Of a stretch of DNA of 64,000 nt, positions 17,361-26,247 are shown in pieces. Below the pieces are notes generated by a model that saw only the letters and a program-made list of their open reading frames with translations, searched no databases and was not told the origin of the DNA. Source of the DNA: Desnuesiella massiliensis (GTDB lineage: Bacteria; Bacillota; Clostridia; Clostridiales; Clostridiaceae). The stretch lies in the NCBI RefSeq assembly GCF_001403615.1, contig NZ_LN879454.1, forward strand, positions 506,216 through 570,215, in the 5' to 3' direction. The position numbers were made by a program, and so were the translations under genes. The first letter of the stretch is position 1, and each line of letters begins with the position of its first letter.

Positions 17361-18368
17361 ATGAAAAAAAGATTTTCATTTATTATGACTATTCTATTTT
17401 TGCTTATCTTAGTTACTCCTAATCAACCTGTAAAAGCAGCGACGCCATCTTGGCCCTTACTACAAAATGGAAGTAGCGGTACTAATGTATATTCCTTGCA
17501 GTATCTACTTCTAAACAAAGGTTATAGCGTTTCTGTAGATGGAATGTTTGGTTCTGGAACAGAAAGTGCAGTGAAAAGCTTTCAATCAAGTAATGCCTTA
17601 ACTGCAGACGGTATAGTTGGAGCAAATACTTGGTCGAAACTAGTTGTCACAATAAGCAATGGTTCAAACAATAATGCTGTAAAAGCCGCTCAGTACCAAT
17701 TAATGAATAAATATGGTTACTCTGTTTCTGTAGATGGCATATTTGGATCAGGTACTGAAAGTGCAGTAAGAAGCTTTCAATCTAAGAACGGAATAGCTTC
17801 TGATGGCATAGTTGGACCTACAACTTGGCAGTATCTTATAGGAGGTACTGGAGGATCCACAGGCGGTAGTTTTTGGACAAGCAGACAATCAAGCTGGATA
17901 CATCCTTTAAAGGGTGGCCCTACTTTAGATCCAACTACTGGAGGTAGAGAATTTGGTGTAGCAAGAAGTAGTGGTAGATATCATGCGGGAGTAGATTTTA
18001 CCGCTGAGGCTGGAAGACAAGTTTTAGCTATGACAAGTGGACAAGTCATCAACATTTATGAGTTCTATGAAGGAACTAAAGCTGTAGAGGTAAAGAATGA
18101 TGACGGAACAGTAGCAAGATACTGTGAAATAAGTCCTTGGGTAAGTGTGGGTGGTAGAGTAAGCAAAGGTACTGTAGTAGGTACTGTAATGAGATCAAAT
18201 ACAGGTTCTCAAATGCTTCACTTAGAAGTGTACATGGGAACTGTGTCTGGAGCACTTACTCAAACAGCTAATTCTTCTAACTACTATTATGTATCAGCAG
18301 CTAATTACCAACGTAGAGCAGATCTTGTTAATCCTATGGGAGCTAAAGATCTATCTATAATTCGTTAA
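17361..18368 (+). CDS. Secreted double PG-binding, M23-like protein with altered active site
   Basis: An exported cell-wall protein of 335 residues. A signal peptide (1-27, ending PVKAA) is followed by two peptidoglycan-binding domains (about 33-95 and 105-160), both with the repeated motif YSVSVDG.FGSGTESAV. A glycine-serine linker and an M23 (LytM) fold (about 180-300) come next. Of the M23 zinc and catalytic set, His208 and Asp212 (RYHAGVD) and His287 are present. The first His of the usual HxH pair is Met285 (QMLHLEV). The enzyme may therefore be weak or purely structural, or this may be a subfamily variation. The ATG follows GGGAGG. It is monocistronic. Confidence 0.88.
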   Translation: MKKRFSFIMTILFLLILVTPNQPVKAATPSWPLLQNGSSGTNVYSLQYLLLNKGYSVSVDGMFGSGTESAVKSFQSSNALTADGIVGANTWSKLVVTISNGSNNNAVKAAQYQLMNKYGYSVSVDGIFGSGTESAVRSFQSKNGIASDGIVGPTTWQYLIGGTGGSTGGSFWTSRQSSWIHPLKGGPTLDPTTGGREFGVARSSGRYHAGVDFTAEAGRQVLAMTSGQVINIYEFYEGTKAVEVKNDDGTVARYCEISPWVSVGGRVSKGTVVGTVMRSNTGSQMLHLEVYMGTVSGALTQTANSSNYYYVSAANYQRRADLVNPMGAKDLSIIR

Positions 18369-18570
18369 CACATACATTTCCATACTTTTATGTTTTTATC
18401 TTATTATAGCAAGATATAAATTAAAAGTTCTTTAATATACATAGTTGATTTATGATTAATATGCCAAATCTATATAGATATTAATGTTTTTCTTATATAA
18501 ATCTTTGATTATAATTTTCTTAGTAAGGTTTTAAATAGGTTGTTAATTTAAAATAATATTCTGCACGGTA
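18369..18570. other. Spacer between the cell-wall gene and the insertion sequence
   Basis: About 200 nt of AT-rich DNA with no open reading frame and no clear terminator. Nothing further was seen. Confidence 0.5.
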
Positions 18571-20453
18571 GGGAGTGTCGCAAAACTACTTTAAAAAGTA
18601 GTTTGCTCCACTCCTTTTTTGTATTCAGATAAAAATCGATTATAAAAACAGGGCCATTACTCCAAGTTTTCATGAATTCTTGATTTTTTGACGCACTTAA
18701 ATAAGCCTAACACTTTCTTGAGAAATTTTGTCTTACTCTTAGGCTATTTTTGCTTCATGAAGATGTTTTTTGCACCTATCATTTTGTATTTTTGAATGCA
18801 ATTTATTTATATTGAAGCCAAAACAAAGAAGAAGGAACTCATTCTTAACACTATTTTTGCCACGTGTTAAGAAACGATTGAATTGGTAGTCATTTTTTAG
18901 TACTCCAAAAGCTCCTTCTACTTGAATTGAACGGTTTATCCTTAACATAATACCCTCTGAGGATGTTATGTTTTCAAGGGATATCTGACGCTTTGCTACA
19001 AATGTTTTAGATACCTGCATTTTCCTATTTCCTCGTGCTTTTGTACATTTTGCTTTAAACTGGCAGTTACTGCAATCTTCACATTCATAAACAGTTGTCT
19101 CTGAACTATAGCCAGTAGCTGAAGTTCTATGGGCTATACCTATCTTTTTCAAATGCTTCCCATTATGGCAGGTATACTCATCTTTTTCTTCGTTATAGGT
19201 CATATTTTCACGCTTGCTAATATCCTTCTTAAAGCTTTTCTTCTTCCACTTTTCATAGGTCTGAGGTTTTATGTAGTATTTTTGCCCTTGATTTTCTAGG
19301 TAAATATAATTCTCTTCACTTTCATAACCAGAATCAGCAATTATATTTTTATATTTAACTCCTAAGTTTGATTTCATATCATCTAGAAATGGTATTAGTG
19401 TAGTAATATCAGCTCTATCCTGAAATATACCAACACCAGTTACATATTCACTTTCTACTCCTATTTGAACATTATAACCTGGTTTTAGCTGTGAGTTGCG
19501 CATATGATCATCTTTCATGTGCATAAAAGTTGCATCATGGTCAGTCTTCGAATAACTATTTCTTCCATTGAATATCCCATTATGCATGTTGTATTTCTCT
19601 TGACGCTCATAGTAACATTCTAGCTCCTCTTTGAATTTCTGAAGCTTTGATTTGCGCTTACCAATACCATGAACTAGCTCTATATTTTCTTCATTTATCT
19701 TTTGATTAATAAAGTCAAGTACTTTCTTAATATCCTGAGCAGTGTTATCCTTTGCGACAGCAAAGTTTGTCATAAAGCTTAAGTTAACAGCTTCAATGCA
19801 AGACTGTATCTTCTCAAACATCTTGCTTTCATTTTTATTAACAACTTTTTTCCATACAAAAGTGTAGCGATTAGCATTTGCTTCAATTTTCGTTCCATCT
19901 ACAAAAAGATTCTCAAAATTGATTTCTCCTATACTATGAAGATATTGAACTAGCTGATAAAACAAGTCTTCCACTGCTTCTGATAAATATTCTTTTCTAA
20001 ACCTAGCAATTGTAGCGTGATCCGGTGCTTTCGCGCCTTGAAGTAACCACATGAAGTTAATATCCCTTCTGCATGCAACTGCAATCTTTCTACTCGAATA
20101 TATGTTGTTTGAATAAGCATATGTTAATACCTTAAATAGGATTTTAGGTTCCACTGCCGGTTTTCTTCCAACGGAAGAGTACGCCTTGTATAATTTTTCG
20201 TAATTTAATCCCTCCAATATTTGGCTAAGCAGGCGGACTGAATCATCCTCAGGTATCAACATTTCAAAATCAAATGGAAGAACCAGTTGATAATATCCAT
20301 TTGATGAAGTATAATTTTTATGTTGATAATTTGGTTTTAGCATACTATAATTATACAACATTTGCGAGGCTTTCGAGCCCCGCATTTTCTATATCTGAAA
20401 TAAAAACAGGGCTGCTACACAGCTAACTATTTAGTTAGTTGTGCAACAGCCCC
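18571..20453 (-). mobile_element. IS1182-family insertion sequence, apparently complete
   Basis: An element of about 1.88 kb. The ends are related imperfect inverted repeats: GGGAGTGTCGCAAAACTAC at the left and, read inward from the right, GGGGCTGTTGCACAACTAAC. Both ends are followed by small internal hairpins (AAACTACTTT/AAAGTAGTTT and AACTAACTA/TAGTTAG types). I could not see a convincing target duplication. The transposase inside is full length. Confidence 0.85.
18739..20343 (-). CDS. IS1182-family transposase
   Basis: A DDE transposase of 534 residues from the ATG at 20343; an in-frame ATG 14 codons upstream would begin inside a hairpin. The N-terminal part has the DUF772 features (GRKPAVEPKILFKVLTYAYS). 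Catalytic residues appear as Asp in LFVDGTKIEANANRY, Asp in NIIADSGYESEENY and Glu in SIQVEGAFGVLKND. The zinc-like CEDCSNCQFKAKC segment is intact. All three catalytic acids are present, in contrast to the other transposase in the window. Neither start has a good ribosome site. The hairpin GCGGGGCT-CGAA-AGCCTCGC (about 20366-20385) may limit translation from outside promoters. Confidence 0.9.
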   Translation of the reverse strand: MLKPNYQHKNYTSSNGYYQLVLPFDFEMLIPEDDSVRLLSQILEGLNYEKLYKAYSSVGRKPAVEPKILFKVLTYAYSNNIYSSRKIAVACRRDINFMWLLQGAKAPDHATIARFRKEYLSEAVEDLFYQLVQYLHSIGEINFENLFVDGTKIEANANRYTFVWKKVVNKNESKMFEKIQSCIEAVNLSFMTNFAVAKDNTAQDIKKVLDFINQKINEENIELVHGIGKRKSKLQKFKEELECYYERQEKYNMHNGIFNGRNSYSKTDHDATFMHMKDDHMRNSQLKPGYNVQIGVESEYVTGVGIFQDRADITTLIPFLDDMKSNLGVKYKNIIADSGYESEENYIYLENQGQKYYIKPQTYEKWKKKSFKKDISKRENMTYNEEKDEYTCHNGKHLKKIGIAHRTSATGYSSETTVYECEDCSNCQFKAKCTKARGNRKMQVSKTFVAKRQISLENITSSEGIMLRINRSIQVEGAFGVLKNDYQFNRFLTRGKNSVKNEFLLLCFGFNINKLHSKIQNDRCKKHLHEAKIA

Positions 20454-20795
20454 TTAATTTTTGTTGCTTAGGAGAGAGAATCTTAAAAAATCCTTAATAT
20501 TGCATGAACTAAGAGTTTTAGACAAATTTTTTCCGTAGAATAAGGTGATGAATACTTCATAAGTTTGAGGTTATACAGATTATATGACCTTATATACCAA
20601 TTAATATGAAAAGAACAGTGTGTAGCATTAAGTTTTGGCCTAAGATATTACAAAACTGTAAGGATAGTATCAATGAATGTAATACAATCCTATGGAATAG
20701 AAATTATGTACAAGCTACAATAAGTAATGAAGTGAAAATAGAACTTGAATTTTTGCAACTTATATATATTAAAAAAGAACTAGGGAGGGGATTTT
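20454..20795. other. Intergenic stretch (342 bp)
   Basis: AT-rich DNA between the insertion sequence and a small membrane-protein gene. A 66-codon frame here (20606-20806) has no ribosome site and no family features, so I treat it as non-coding. Nothing else stands out. Confidence 0.5.
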
Positions 20796-20954
20796 ATGAC
20801 AGGTGAGATAAATAGACTTATAGGATTTGCCATTTTATTGATAAGTGTTTTTGCTTGTATATTTATGACTAATAGGAAAAAAAGAGATACATTCAGCTGG
20901 GTTATGATGGCTCTTGTGTTGCCTATAACCGGGTTTGTGGTGTTGATGCTCTAA
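20796..20954 (+). CDS. Small two-helix membrane protein (52 aa)
   Basis: A short gene with the strong ribosome site GGGAGGGGATTTT before ATG. It encodes 52 residues, with helix 1 LIGFAILLISVFACIFM, a basic loop NRKKRD and helix 2 WVMMALVLPITGFVVLML reaching the C-terminus. The basic loop suggests it lies in the cytosol, with both termini outside. I do not know a family. The clean hydrophobic hairpin and ribosome site support a real gene; its function is open. Confidence 0.55.
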   Translation: MTGEINRLIGFAILLISVFACIFMTNRKKRDTFSWVMMALVLPITGFVVLML

Positions 20955-21069
20955 TATAACGAATAATCCACATTAAGCAGGGGTGCAGAGGGCTTAATAT
21001 GTTATAGAGGTATATTAAAAAATAATATATAATATATTTTGATAACTAAATATATACGAGGTACTTAAT

Positions 21070-21648
21070 ATGGATAAAAATAATATAAAAAGATTAGATG
21101 AGATATTATCATATAATAAACAATTTGTTAAAGATAAACGATATGAAAAATATAGATCAACAAGTAATCCGAATAAAAAGCTAGTAATTTTATCATGTAT
21201 GGATACAAGATTAACAGAGCTATTGCCAAAAGCCATGAACATAAAAAATGGAGATGCAAAAATAGTGAAAAATGCAGGAGCAACTATAATGCATCCATTC
21301 GGCAGCATTATTAGAAGCATCATAGTGGCTATTTATGAATTTAATGCTGAAGATGTGATTGTGGTTGGACATCATGGCTGCGGTATGAGCAATCTAGATA
21401 CTAATAGTATTATGAACAAGATAGTAAATAGGGGCGTAACTGAAGAAACCATAGCTACCTTATATAATTCTGGAATAGATGTTGCAAAATGGCTTCATGG
21501 ATTTGAATCCGTAGAGGAATCTATAAAAGAGAGTGTAAAAGTGATTAAAAATCACCCTTTAATTCCTAAGGATGTAAATATTCATGGACTTATTATTGAT
21601 CCTTATACGGGAAGCCTTGAAGTGGTGGTAAACGGATATGAACCTTAA
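21070..21648 (+). CDS. Beta-class carbonic anhydrase
   Basis: A cytosolic zinc enzyme of 192 residues that interconverts CO2 and bicarbonate. The zinc ligands are Cys43 in LSCMDTR, His101 and Cys104 in VGHHGCGM. The catalytic Asp45-Arg47 pair lies in the first motif. The conserved NAGATI segment is present. The length fits the short Firmicute clade (YvdA-like). The ribosome site is weak (GAGGTACTTAAT). Immediately downstream is copy 2 of the family B repeat. It looks monocistronic and may supply bicarbonate for carboxylation. Confidence 0.92.
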   Translation: MDKNNIKRLDEILSYNKQFVKDKRYEKYRSTSNPNKKLVILSCMDTRLTELLPKAMNIKNGDAKIVKNAGATIMHPFGSIIRSIIVAIYEFNAEDVIVVGHHGCGMSNLDTNSIMNKIVNRGVTEETIATLYNSGIDVAKWLHGFESVEESIKESVKVIKNHPLIPKDVNIHGLIIDPYTGSLEVVVNGYEP

Positions 21649-21689
21649 AGGTAAATTTATATTATTGCGAATCTGCCTTAGTAGATATC

Positions 21690-21799
21690 CTATAGGAGGA
21701 TGTGAAAAACATAGGTGTTCTTTTTCACGGGCCGCTCGTGGGGCACCACGCGTGGTGTAGGGAAATCTATAGAACACCTTTTTTCACATCCTCCTATAG
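21690..21799. repeat. GC-rich 110-bp palindromic repeat, family B, copy 2
   Basis: Here the terminal arms are perfect: CTATAGGAGGATGTGAAAAA and its complement ending CTCCTATAG. The centre differs from copy 1 at only a few positions (for example CGCGTGG for CGCGCGG), and some of these lie opposite each other in the predicted stem. It lies between the carbonic anhydrase and a terminator. Confidence 0.88.
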
Positions 21800-21834
21800 A
21801 GCTGTATGATAAAAGACCTCATTAATTATAAATT

Positions 21835-21918
21835 AAAAAAGACAACATAAGTGAAGTGCACCGCAAATGTTATACAAAATTCACTAACATTCGTGATGCA
21901 CTTCATTGTCGTCTTTTT
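21835..21918. terminator. Bidirectional terminator
   Basis: A long hairpin with stem GACAACATAAGTGAAGTGCA / TGCACTTCATTGTCGTC and an inner AATGTTA/TAACATT pair. It is flanked by an A-run on the left and a T-run on the right, so it can act on both strands. It lies between carbonic anhydrase and the convergent ABC transporter. Confidence 0.85.
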
Positions 21919-22639
21919 ATAAAACCTTGCTTAAAAAGTCTTTAGTTCTTGGATTCTGTGGGTTCGAGAATATTTCTTCTGGAGTTCCTTGTTCTACTAT
22001 ATTTCCATCATCCATGAAGAGTACTCTATCTCCAACCTCTCTTGCAAAGCCCATCTCATGGGTAACAACTACCATAGTCATGCCTTCGGCAGCTAATTCC
22101 TTCATAACATTTAAAACTTCCCCGACCATTTCAGGGTCAAGAGCGGAAGTTGGTTCATCAAATAGCATAACATCTGGTTCCATAGCTAGAGCTCTTGCTA
22201 TGGCTATTCTTTGCTTCTGCCCACCAGAAAGCTGTGCTGGATAGCTTTTAGCCTTTTCTTCAAGGCCTATTTTCTTTAATAATTTGAAAGCTATGGCTTC
22301 AGCTTCTTCTTTAGATTTGTTTTTAACCTTTATAGGTGCTAAAGTTATATTATCTAATACAGTTTTATGAGGGAATAAATTAAACTGTTGGAAAACCATA
22401 CCCATTTTTTCTCTTAATTTATTTATATCAACTTTTTTATCAGTTAAATCATTTCCTTCAAAAACAATATTACCTTCATTGGGAGCCTCAAGGAGATTTA
22501 AACATCTTAAAAAGGTGCTTTTACCGGAGCCGCTAGGACCTATAACCACCACAACTTCACCTTTTTTTATTTCCTCATTAACTCCTTTTAAAACGTGGAC
22601 TTTACCAAAGGATTTGTGTAAATTTTTAATGCTTATCAC
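21917..22639 (-). CDS. Polar amino-acid ABC transporter, ATP-binding protein
   Basis: The ATPase of a polar amino-acid importer (GlnQ/ArtM type), 240 residues. Walker A is VIGPSGSGKST, the Q-loop lies in MVFQQFNLFPH, the signature is LSGGQKQRIAIARAL, Walker B is VMLFDEPTSALDPE and the switch histidine lies in VVTHEMGFA. It starts at a GTG (22639) behind AGGAGGATGA, and overlaps the permease gene by 14 nt, so the three genes form an operon. The length is standard. The substrate is probably arginine, glutamine or another polar amino acid; the ARG-box-like sites upstream of the operon favour arginine or a related basic amino acid. Confidence 0.94.
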   Translation of the reverse strand: MISIKNLHKSFGKVHVLKGVNEEIKKGEVVVVIGPSGSGKSTFLRCLNLLEAPNEGNIVFEGNDLTDKKVDINKLREKMGMVFQQFNLFPHKTVLDNITLAPIKVKNKSKEEAEAIAFKLLKKIGLEEKAKSYPAQLSGGQKQRIAIARALAMEPDVMLFDEPTSALDPEMVGEVLNVMKELAAEGMTMVVVTHEMGFAREVGDRVLFMDDGNIVEQGTPEEIFSNPQNPRTKDFLSKVL

Positions 22640-23282
22640 TTACTCTCATCCTCCTTTCAGCTATTCCTAAAAGCTTAGATAATGTAAAGGTCATAATGAA
22701 ATAAATAATGGCTGCTACAATTAGTGGTTCGAAAGGCTTAAATAAATTACCTCTTACAGTATCCGCGTTGTACATAAGCTCATGAATTCCTATAACTGAA
22801 ACTATGGAAGATTCTTTTACTACTACTATAAATTCATTTCCTAAGGCAGGTAGTATGTTCTTAAAAGCCTGAGGGATGATGATGTGTCTCATAGCCATAG
22901 AACCTGGCATTCCTAAACTTCTAGCAGCTTCCATCTGTCCTTTGTCTACTGCATTTATACCTGCTCTTATTACCTCGGCTACATAAGCAGCGCTATTTAT
23001 AGAAAGTGTTATAATACCAGCTATCATGTCAGGAAACTCAATTCCTAGAGAAGGTAGACCATAGTAAATAATATAAAGCTGAACTAGTAAAGGAGTACCT
23101 CTTATGAATTCAATATAAGCCGTAGCTATAAAATTTAAAATTTTACTATTAGATAATTTCATTAAGGACAGAAATAATCCTAATAAAGTGCCTAATAACA
23201 CAGTGAAGAGGGCTAGTACAAGAGTGAACTTAGCCCCATTTATAAAGAAACTAGAATACTTAGGTAAAAAACTAAAATCCAA
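22626..23282 (-). CDS. Polar amino-acid ABC transporter, permease
   Basis: A membrane permease of 218 residues of the His/Glu/Gln/Arg/opine family. It has about five helices; the N-terminal segment TLVLALFTVLLGTLLGLFLSL is the first. The family motifs YIEFIRGTPLLVQLYIIYYG and the EAA loop EAARSLGMPGSMAMRHIIIPQ, which docks onto the ATPase, are present. As a single permease it probably forms a homodimer. It starts 11 nt after the binding-protein gene stop and overlaps the ATPase gene. Confidence 0.94.
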   Translation of the reverse strand: MDFSFLPKYSSFFINGAKFTLVLALFTVLLGTLLGLFLSLMKLSNSKILNFIATAYIEFIRGTPLLVQLYIIYYGLPSLGIEFPDMIAGIITLSINSAAYVAEVIRAGINAVDKGQMEAARSLGMPGSMAMRHIIIPQAFKNILPALGNEFIVVVKESSIVSVIGIHELMYNADTVRGNLFKPFEPLIVAAIIYFIMTFTLSKLLGIAERRMRVSDKH

Positions 23283-23293
23283 TGAACTGCCTC

Positions 23294-24121
23294 CTATTCT
23301 ACTTGTTCGTTAGCTTCAGTTACGAACTTATCCACTAATTTATCTTTTATAATTCTGTCTAGAGATTTGTTTAAAGCTTCTATTAAATCACTAGAGCCTT
23401 TTTTAACAGCTACAGCAGAACCGTTTTCTTCGCTTTGAGTTACAGTAACTGCAGGTATAGATAAATCAGGATTTTTGCTTACATAGGCTTCTGCTACTGG
23501 CTTTTCAACTACTATAGCATCAACCTTTTTATTTTTAAGCTCAAGCATAATATCAGTAACTTTTCCTAAAGCCTTTATGTCAGCGTTCTTTATTTGCTCC
23601 TTAGCAAGACCTTCTTGTATAGAACCCTTTTGAACACCTATTTTCTTTCCTGCAAGAGCATCTAAAGAATTATATTTATCCTTATCTTCAGTTCTGACTA
23701 CTATTCCTTGAAGAGAAGTGTAATATATTTTTGAGAAATCTACGTTTTGCTTTCTTTCATCTGTTGGGGTCATGCCAGCTAAAACTATATCTACATTACC
23801 AGATTGTAAAGCAGCTAAAAGTCCATCAAACTTCATATCTTTTATTTCAAGCTTTACTCCTAAATCTTTAGCTAGCTCCTTAGCTATTTCTATATCAAAA
23901 CCAACTATTTCATTTTTGCCATTTATGAACTCATAAGGCGGATAGTCTGGGCTAGTTCCTAATACTAACTTTCCTGATTTTTTAATTTTGTCCACTATTG
24001 GAGTTGTAGAATCACTCTTAGCACCTGTTGCCTCACTTTTCTTTGCACAAGCAGATAATGATAATACCAAAGCCATAGACATTGCTGTAGCTAATACTTT
24101 CTTTAATAAACCTTTTTTCAT
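23294..24121 (-). CDS. Polar amino-acid ABC transporter, substrate-binding lipoprotein
   Basis: The ligand-binding component (SBP family 3), 275 residues. The signal region MKKGLLKKVLATAMSMALV ends at the lipobox LSLSAC, so the mature protein is membrane-anchored. The family start reads GKLVLGTSPDYPPYEFI, followed by VGFDIEIAKELAKDLGVKL, and DIVLAGMTPTDERKQNVDFS carries typical ligand contacts. The pocket alone does not settle the amino acid. The gene leads the operon binding protein-permease-ATPase. A region with three ARG-box-like palindromes lies upstream (24156-24241), suggesting repression by an ArgR/AhrC-type protein. Confidence 0.93.
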   Translation of the reverse strand: MKKGLLKKVLATAMSMALVLSLSACAKKSEATGAKSDSTTPIVDKIKKSGKLVLGTSPDYPPYEFINGKNEIVGFDIEIAKELAKDLGVKLEIKDMKFDGLLAALQSGNVDIVLAGMTPTDERKQNVDFSKIYYTSLQGIVVRTEDKDKYNSLDALAGKKIGVQKGSIQEGLAKEQIKNADIKALGKVTDIMLELKNKKVDAIVVEKPVAEAYVSKNPDLSIPAVTVTQSEENGSAVAVKKGSSDLIEALNKSLDRIIKDKLVDKFVTEANEQVE

Positions 24122-24605
24122 TTATAAATCCTCCCCATCTTCTTATTAAAATATACTAGAATATTTATTCAAGTTATCTTATTAATAATTTCTATTCTTC
24201 AACATGTGTATAATTATACAGCATATTTTTATAATTATGCAATAGTTATTTTAAAAAAATTAAAGCATTTTTTTTCTAAAAAATCCTATATTAATTGTAG
24301 AAATATAAGGCTTGAAAAGATTATTTTTGATAAATTTTATTTTCAGAAAATATTGAATATAGAGATTAATCGATGAAAATGTATACAATGGCTTTATGCA
24401 TAAATATAAGTTTCTCTATAAATATAACAAGAATCAAAGAATTTATCTGTGTTGAATAATTGAAGTAGAATTTTTGCATGGTATAATAAGATAAATAACT
24501 TTAGAAATAAATACAAATAATTTCAATATATGCTTATAAAATTTTCATAAAGCTATATCTTAAAGAAATGGCTTCTAAAAATATATAAGAGATAAGGGTG
24601 AAATT
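24122..24605. other. Divergent regulatory region (484 bp)
   Basis: A very AT-rich spacer between the amino-acid transporter operon and the nucleotidase gene. Three ARG-box-like palindromes lie in its left third. The remaining 360 nt hold no open reading frame and no recognisable riboswitch. Confidence 0.55.
24156..24241 (-). promoter_or_regulatory. Three ARG-box-like palindromes
   Basis: Site 1 (24156-24173) reads CTTGAATAAATATTCTAG on the operon strand, close to the Bacillus ARG box CATGAATAAAAATTCAAG as I remember it. Site 2 (24207-24220) is the perfect palindrome TGTATAATTATACA. Site 3 is centred on ATAATTAT (24231-24238), exactly 21 bp centre-to-centre from site 2, the spacing of tandem ARG boxes. 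They lie about 35-120 nt upstream of the binding-protein start. Confidence 0.5.
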
Positions 24606-26198
24606 ATGGAAGAACATATTTTAAAGCTTACCGTATTAGAGAGTACGGATATACATGGTTTTGTATTTCCTGTTAACTATGCTAATAATAAAAGAAAAGA
24701 ATTAGGCTTAGGTAAAATAGCTACTATAATAAAAGAAGAAAGAAAAAATAATAAAAACCTTATACTTATAGATAATGGGGATATACTGCAAGGCACTCCT
24801 TTAACCTACTATTATGCAAAGATAAATGATGAAGGTATAAATCCTTTAATAAAAGTATTAAATTTACTGAAATATGACTGCGCTGTAGTGGGGAATCATG
24901 AATTTAACTATGGCAAGAAGCTGCTATTTGAAGGGGTTAAAAGCTCTAAATTTCCTTGGCTATCTGCAAATATAATAGATGAGAAGACGGGAGAGACGCT
25001 ATTTGGAAAGCCCTATATAATAAAAGAGTTTTCAATAAAAGATAAAGGCTTAAAGGTAGGAATTCTAGGACTTACAACTCAGTACATACCTAATTGGGAA
25101 AACGCCAGTAACATTTCAGGTATAAAGTTCTTAAGTGCTGTGGAAGAAGGAGAAAAGTGGATAAAAATTCTCAGAGAGCAGGAAAAGGTGGATGTATTAA
25201 TAGTGTCCTATCATGGAGGCTTTGAGAGAGACCTGGATAATGGTGAGCCTTCAGAAAAGCTCACAGGTGAAAACGAAGGTTATAAACTTTGCATGCAATA
25301 TCCTGAAATTGATGTGCTTTTAACAGGACATCAGCATAGAGTTATAGAGAATAAGATTATTAATGGAGTATTAGTGCTTCAACCAGGGAGCTATGGTCAA
25401 TATTTAGGAAAGATAAATATTAGTTTAAAGTATGAAAATGGATGGAAAATAGTAGATAAGAATTCTGAGCTCATTTTGGTAAAGGACTACAAGGAAGATC
25501 TTGAAATATTAGAAAGCATAAAGTCCTATGAAGATAATACTCAAAAATGGTTAGATACCTCCATAGGAGAGGTAGAAGGAGATATGACTATAAAGGACCC
25601 GATGGAGGTTAGACTTAAAGATCATGCCCTTATAGAGTTTCTTAATAAGGTTCAAATGGAGAATGGCAATGTAGACATTTCTAGCACCTCTCTTTTTGAC
25701 AATTCGGCTAAGGGTTTTAATGGTAAAATCACCATGCGAGATATAGTTTCTAATTATATATATCCTAATACCTTAAAGGTATTAAGGGTAAAGGGAGAAG
25801 ATATAAAGGAAGCTTTAGAGAGAAGCGCTTGTTATTTTCAGCAATACGAGGGCGGTGACATAAAGGTAAGCAAAGATTTTACTAATATAAAGATACAACA
25901 TTACAATTATGATATGTGGGAAGGTATAAATTATAAGCTAGATATATCAAAACCTATAGGCTCTAGAGTAGTAGAGCTATATTATAAAGGTAAGCCTGTG
26001 GAGATGCATAAGGATTATGATGTGGTAATGAACAATTATAGAGCCAGTGGCGGCGGAGAGTATACTATGTTTAAAAATAGGCCTATAATAAAGGATATCC
26101 CTATAGATATGGCAGAATTAATAGCAAATTATATATTAGAAAGAAGGGTTATTAAGGCGGAAGTGGATAATAATTGGGAGGTAGTGACTTCTCAATAA
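24606..26198 (+). CDS. Cytosolic 5'-nucleotidase / cyclic phosphodiesterase family
   Basis: A binuclear metallophosphoesterase of 530 residues in the UshA/CpdB/YunD family. The N-terminal catalytic domain has ESTDIHGFV, IDNGDILQG, VVGNHEFNYG, VSYHGG and LLTGHQHR, covering the metal ligands. The C-terminal substrate domain runs from about residue 330 (IGEVEGDMT) and includes ASGGGEY. There is no signal peptide, unlike UshA, so it should act inside the cell, like B. subtilis YunD. The likely substrates are nucleoside monophosphates, cyclic nucleotides or UDP-sugars. The ATG follows AAGGGTG. A clear terminator comes 22 nt after the stop. Confidence 0.88.
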   Translation: MEEHILKLTVLESTDIHGFVFPVNYANNKRKELGLGKIATIIKEERKNNKNLILIDNGDILQGTPLTYYYAKINDEGINPLIKVLNLLKYDCAVVGNHEFNYGKKLLFEGVKSSKFPWLSANIIDEKTGETLFGKPYIIKEFSIKDKGLKVGILGLTTQYIPNWENASNISGIKFLSAVEEGEKWIKILREQEKVDVLIVSYHGGFERDLDNGEPSEKLTGENEGYKLCMQYPEIDVLLTGHQHRVIENKIINGVLVLQPGSYGQYLGKINISLKYENGWKIVDKNSELILVKDYKEDLEILESIKSYEDNTQKWLDTSIGEVEGDMTIKDPMEVRLKDHALIEFLNKVQMENGNVDISSTSLFDNSAKGFNGKITMRDIVSNYIYPNTLKVLRVKGEDIKEALERSACYFQQYEGGDIKVSKDFTNIKIQHYNYDMWEGINYKLDISKPIGSRVVELYYKGKPVEMHKDYDVVMNNYRASGGGEYTMFKNRPIIKDIPIDMAELIANYILERRVIKAEVDNNWEVVTSQ

Positions 26199-26220
26199 AA
26201 ATTACAAAGCAATTTTTACT

Positions 26221-26247
26221 AAAAGGCTATTCTTTAGCCTTTTTTAA
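26221..26247 (+). terminator. Intrinsic terminator after the nucleotidase gene
   Basis: The stem AAAAGGCTA / TAGCCTTTT with a short loop is followed by a T-run. It is well placed 22 nt after the stop codon. Confidence 0.88.

Noticed and set aside
17213..17422. A 69-codon frame overlapping the start of the cell-wall protein gene
   Set aside because: It overlaps a clear gene with a signal peptide and ribosome site, and has no ribosome site of its own.
20606..20806. A 66-codon plus-strand frame before the small membrane gene
   Set aside because: There is no ribosome site, the residue pattern is random-looking, and it overlaps the well-supported start of the 52-residue gene.
22000..24100. Plus-strand frames within the ABC transporter genes
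   Set aside because: They are shadows of the minus-strand genes, whose motifs and overlaps are unambiguous.
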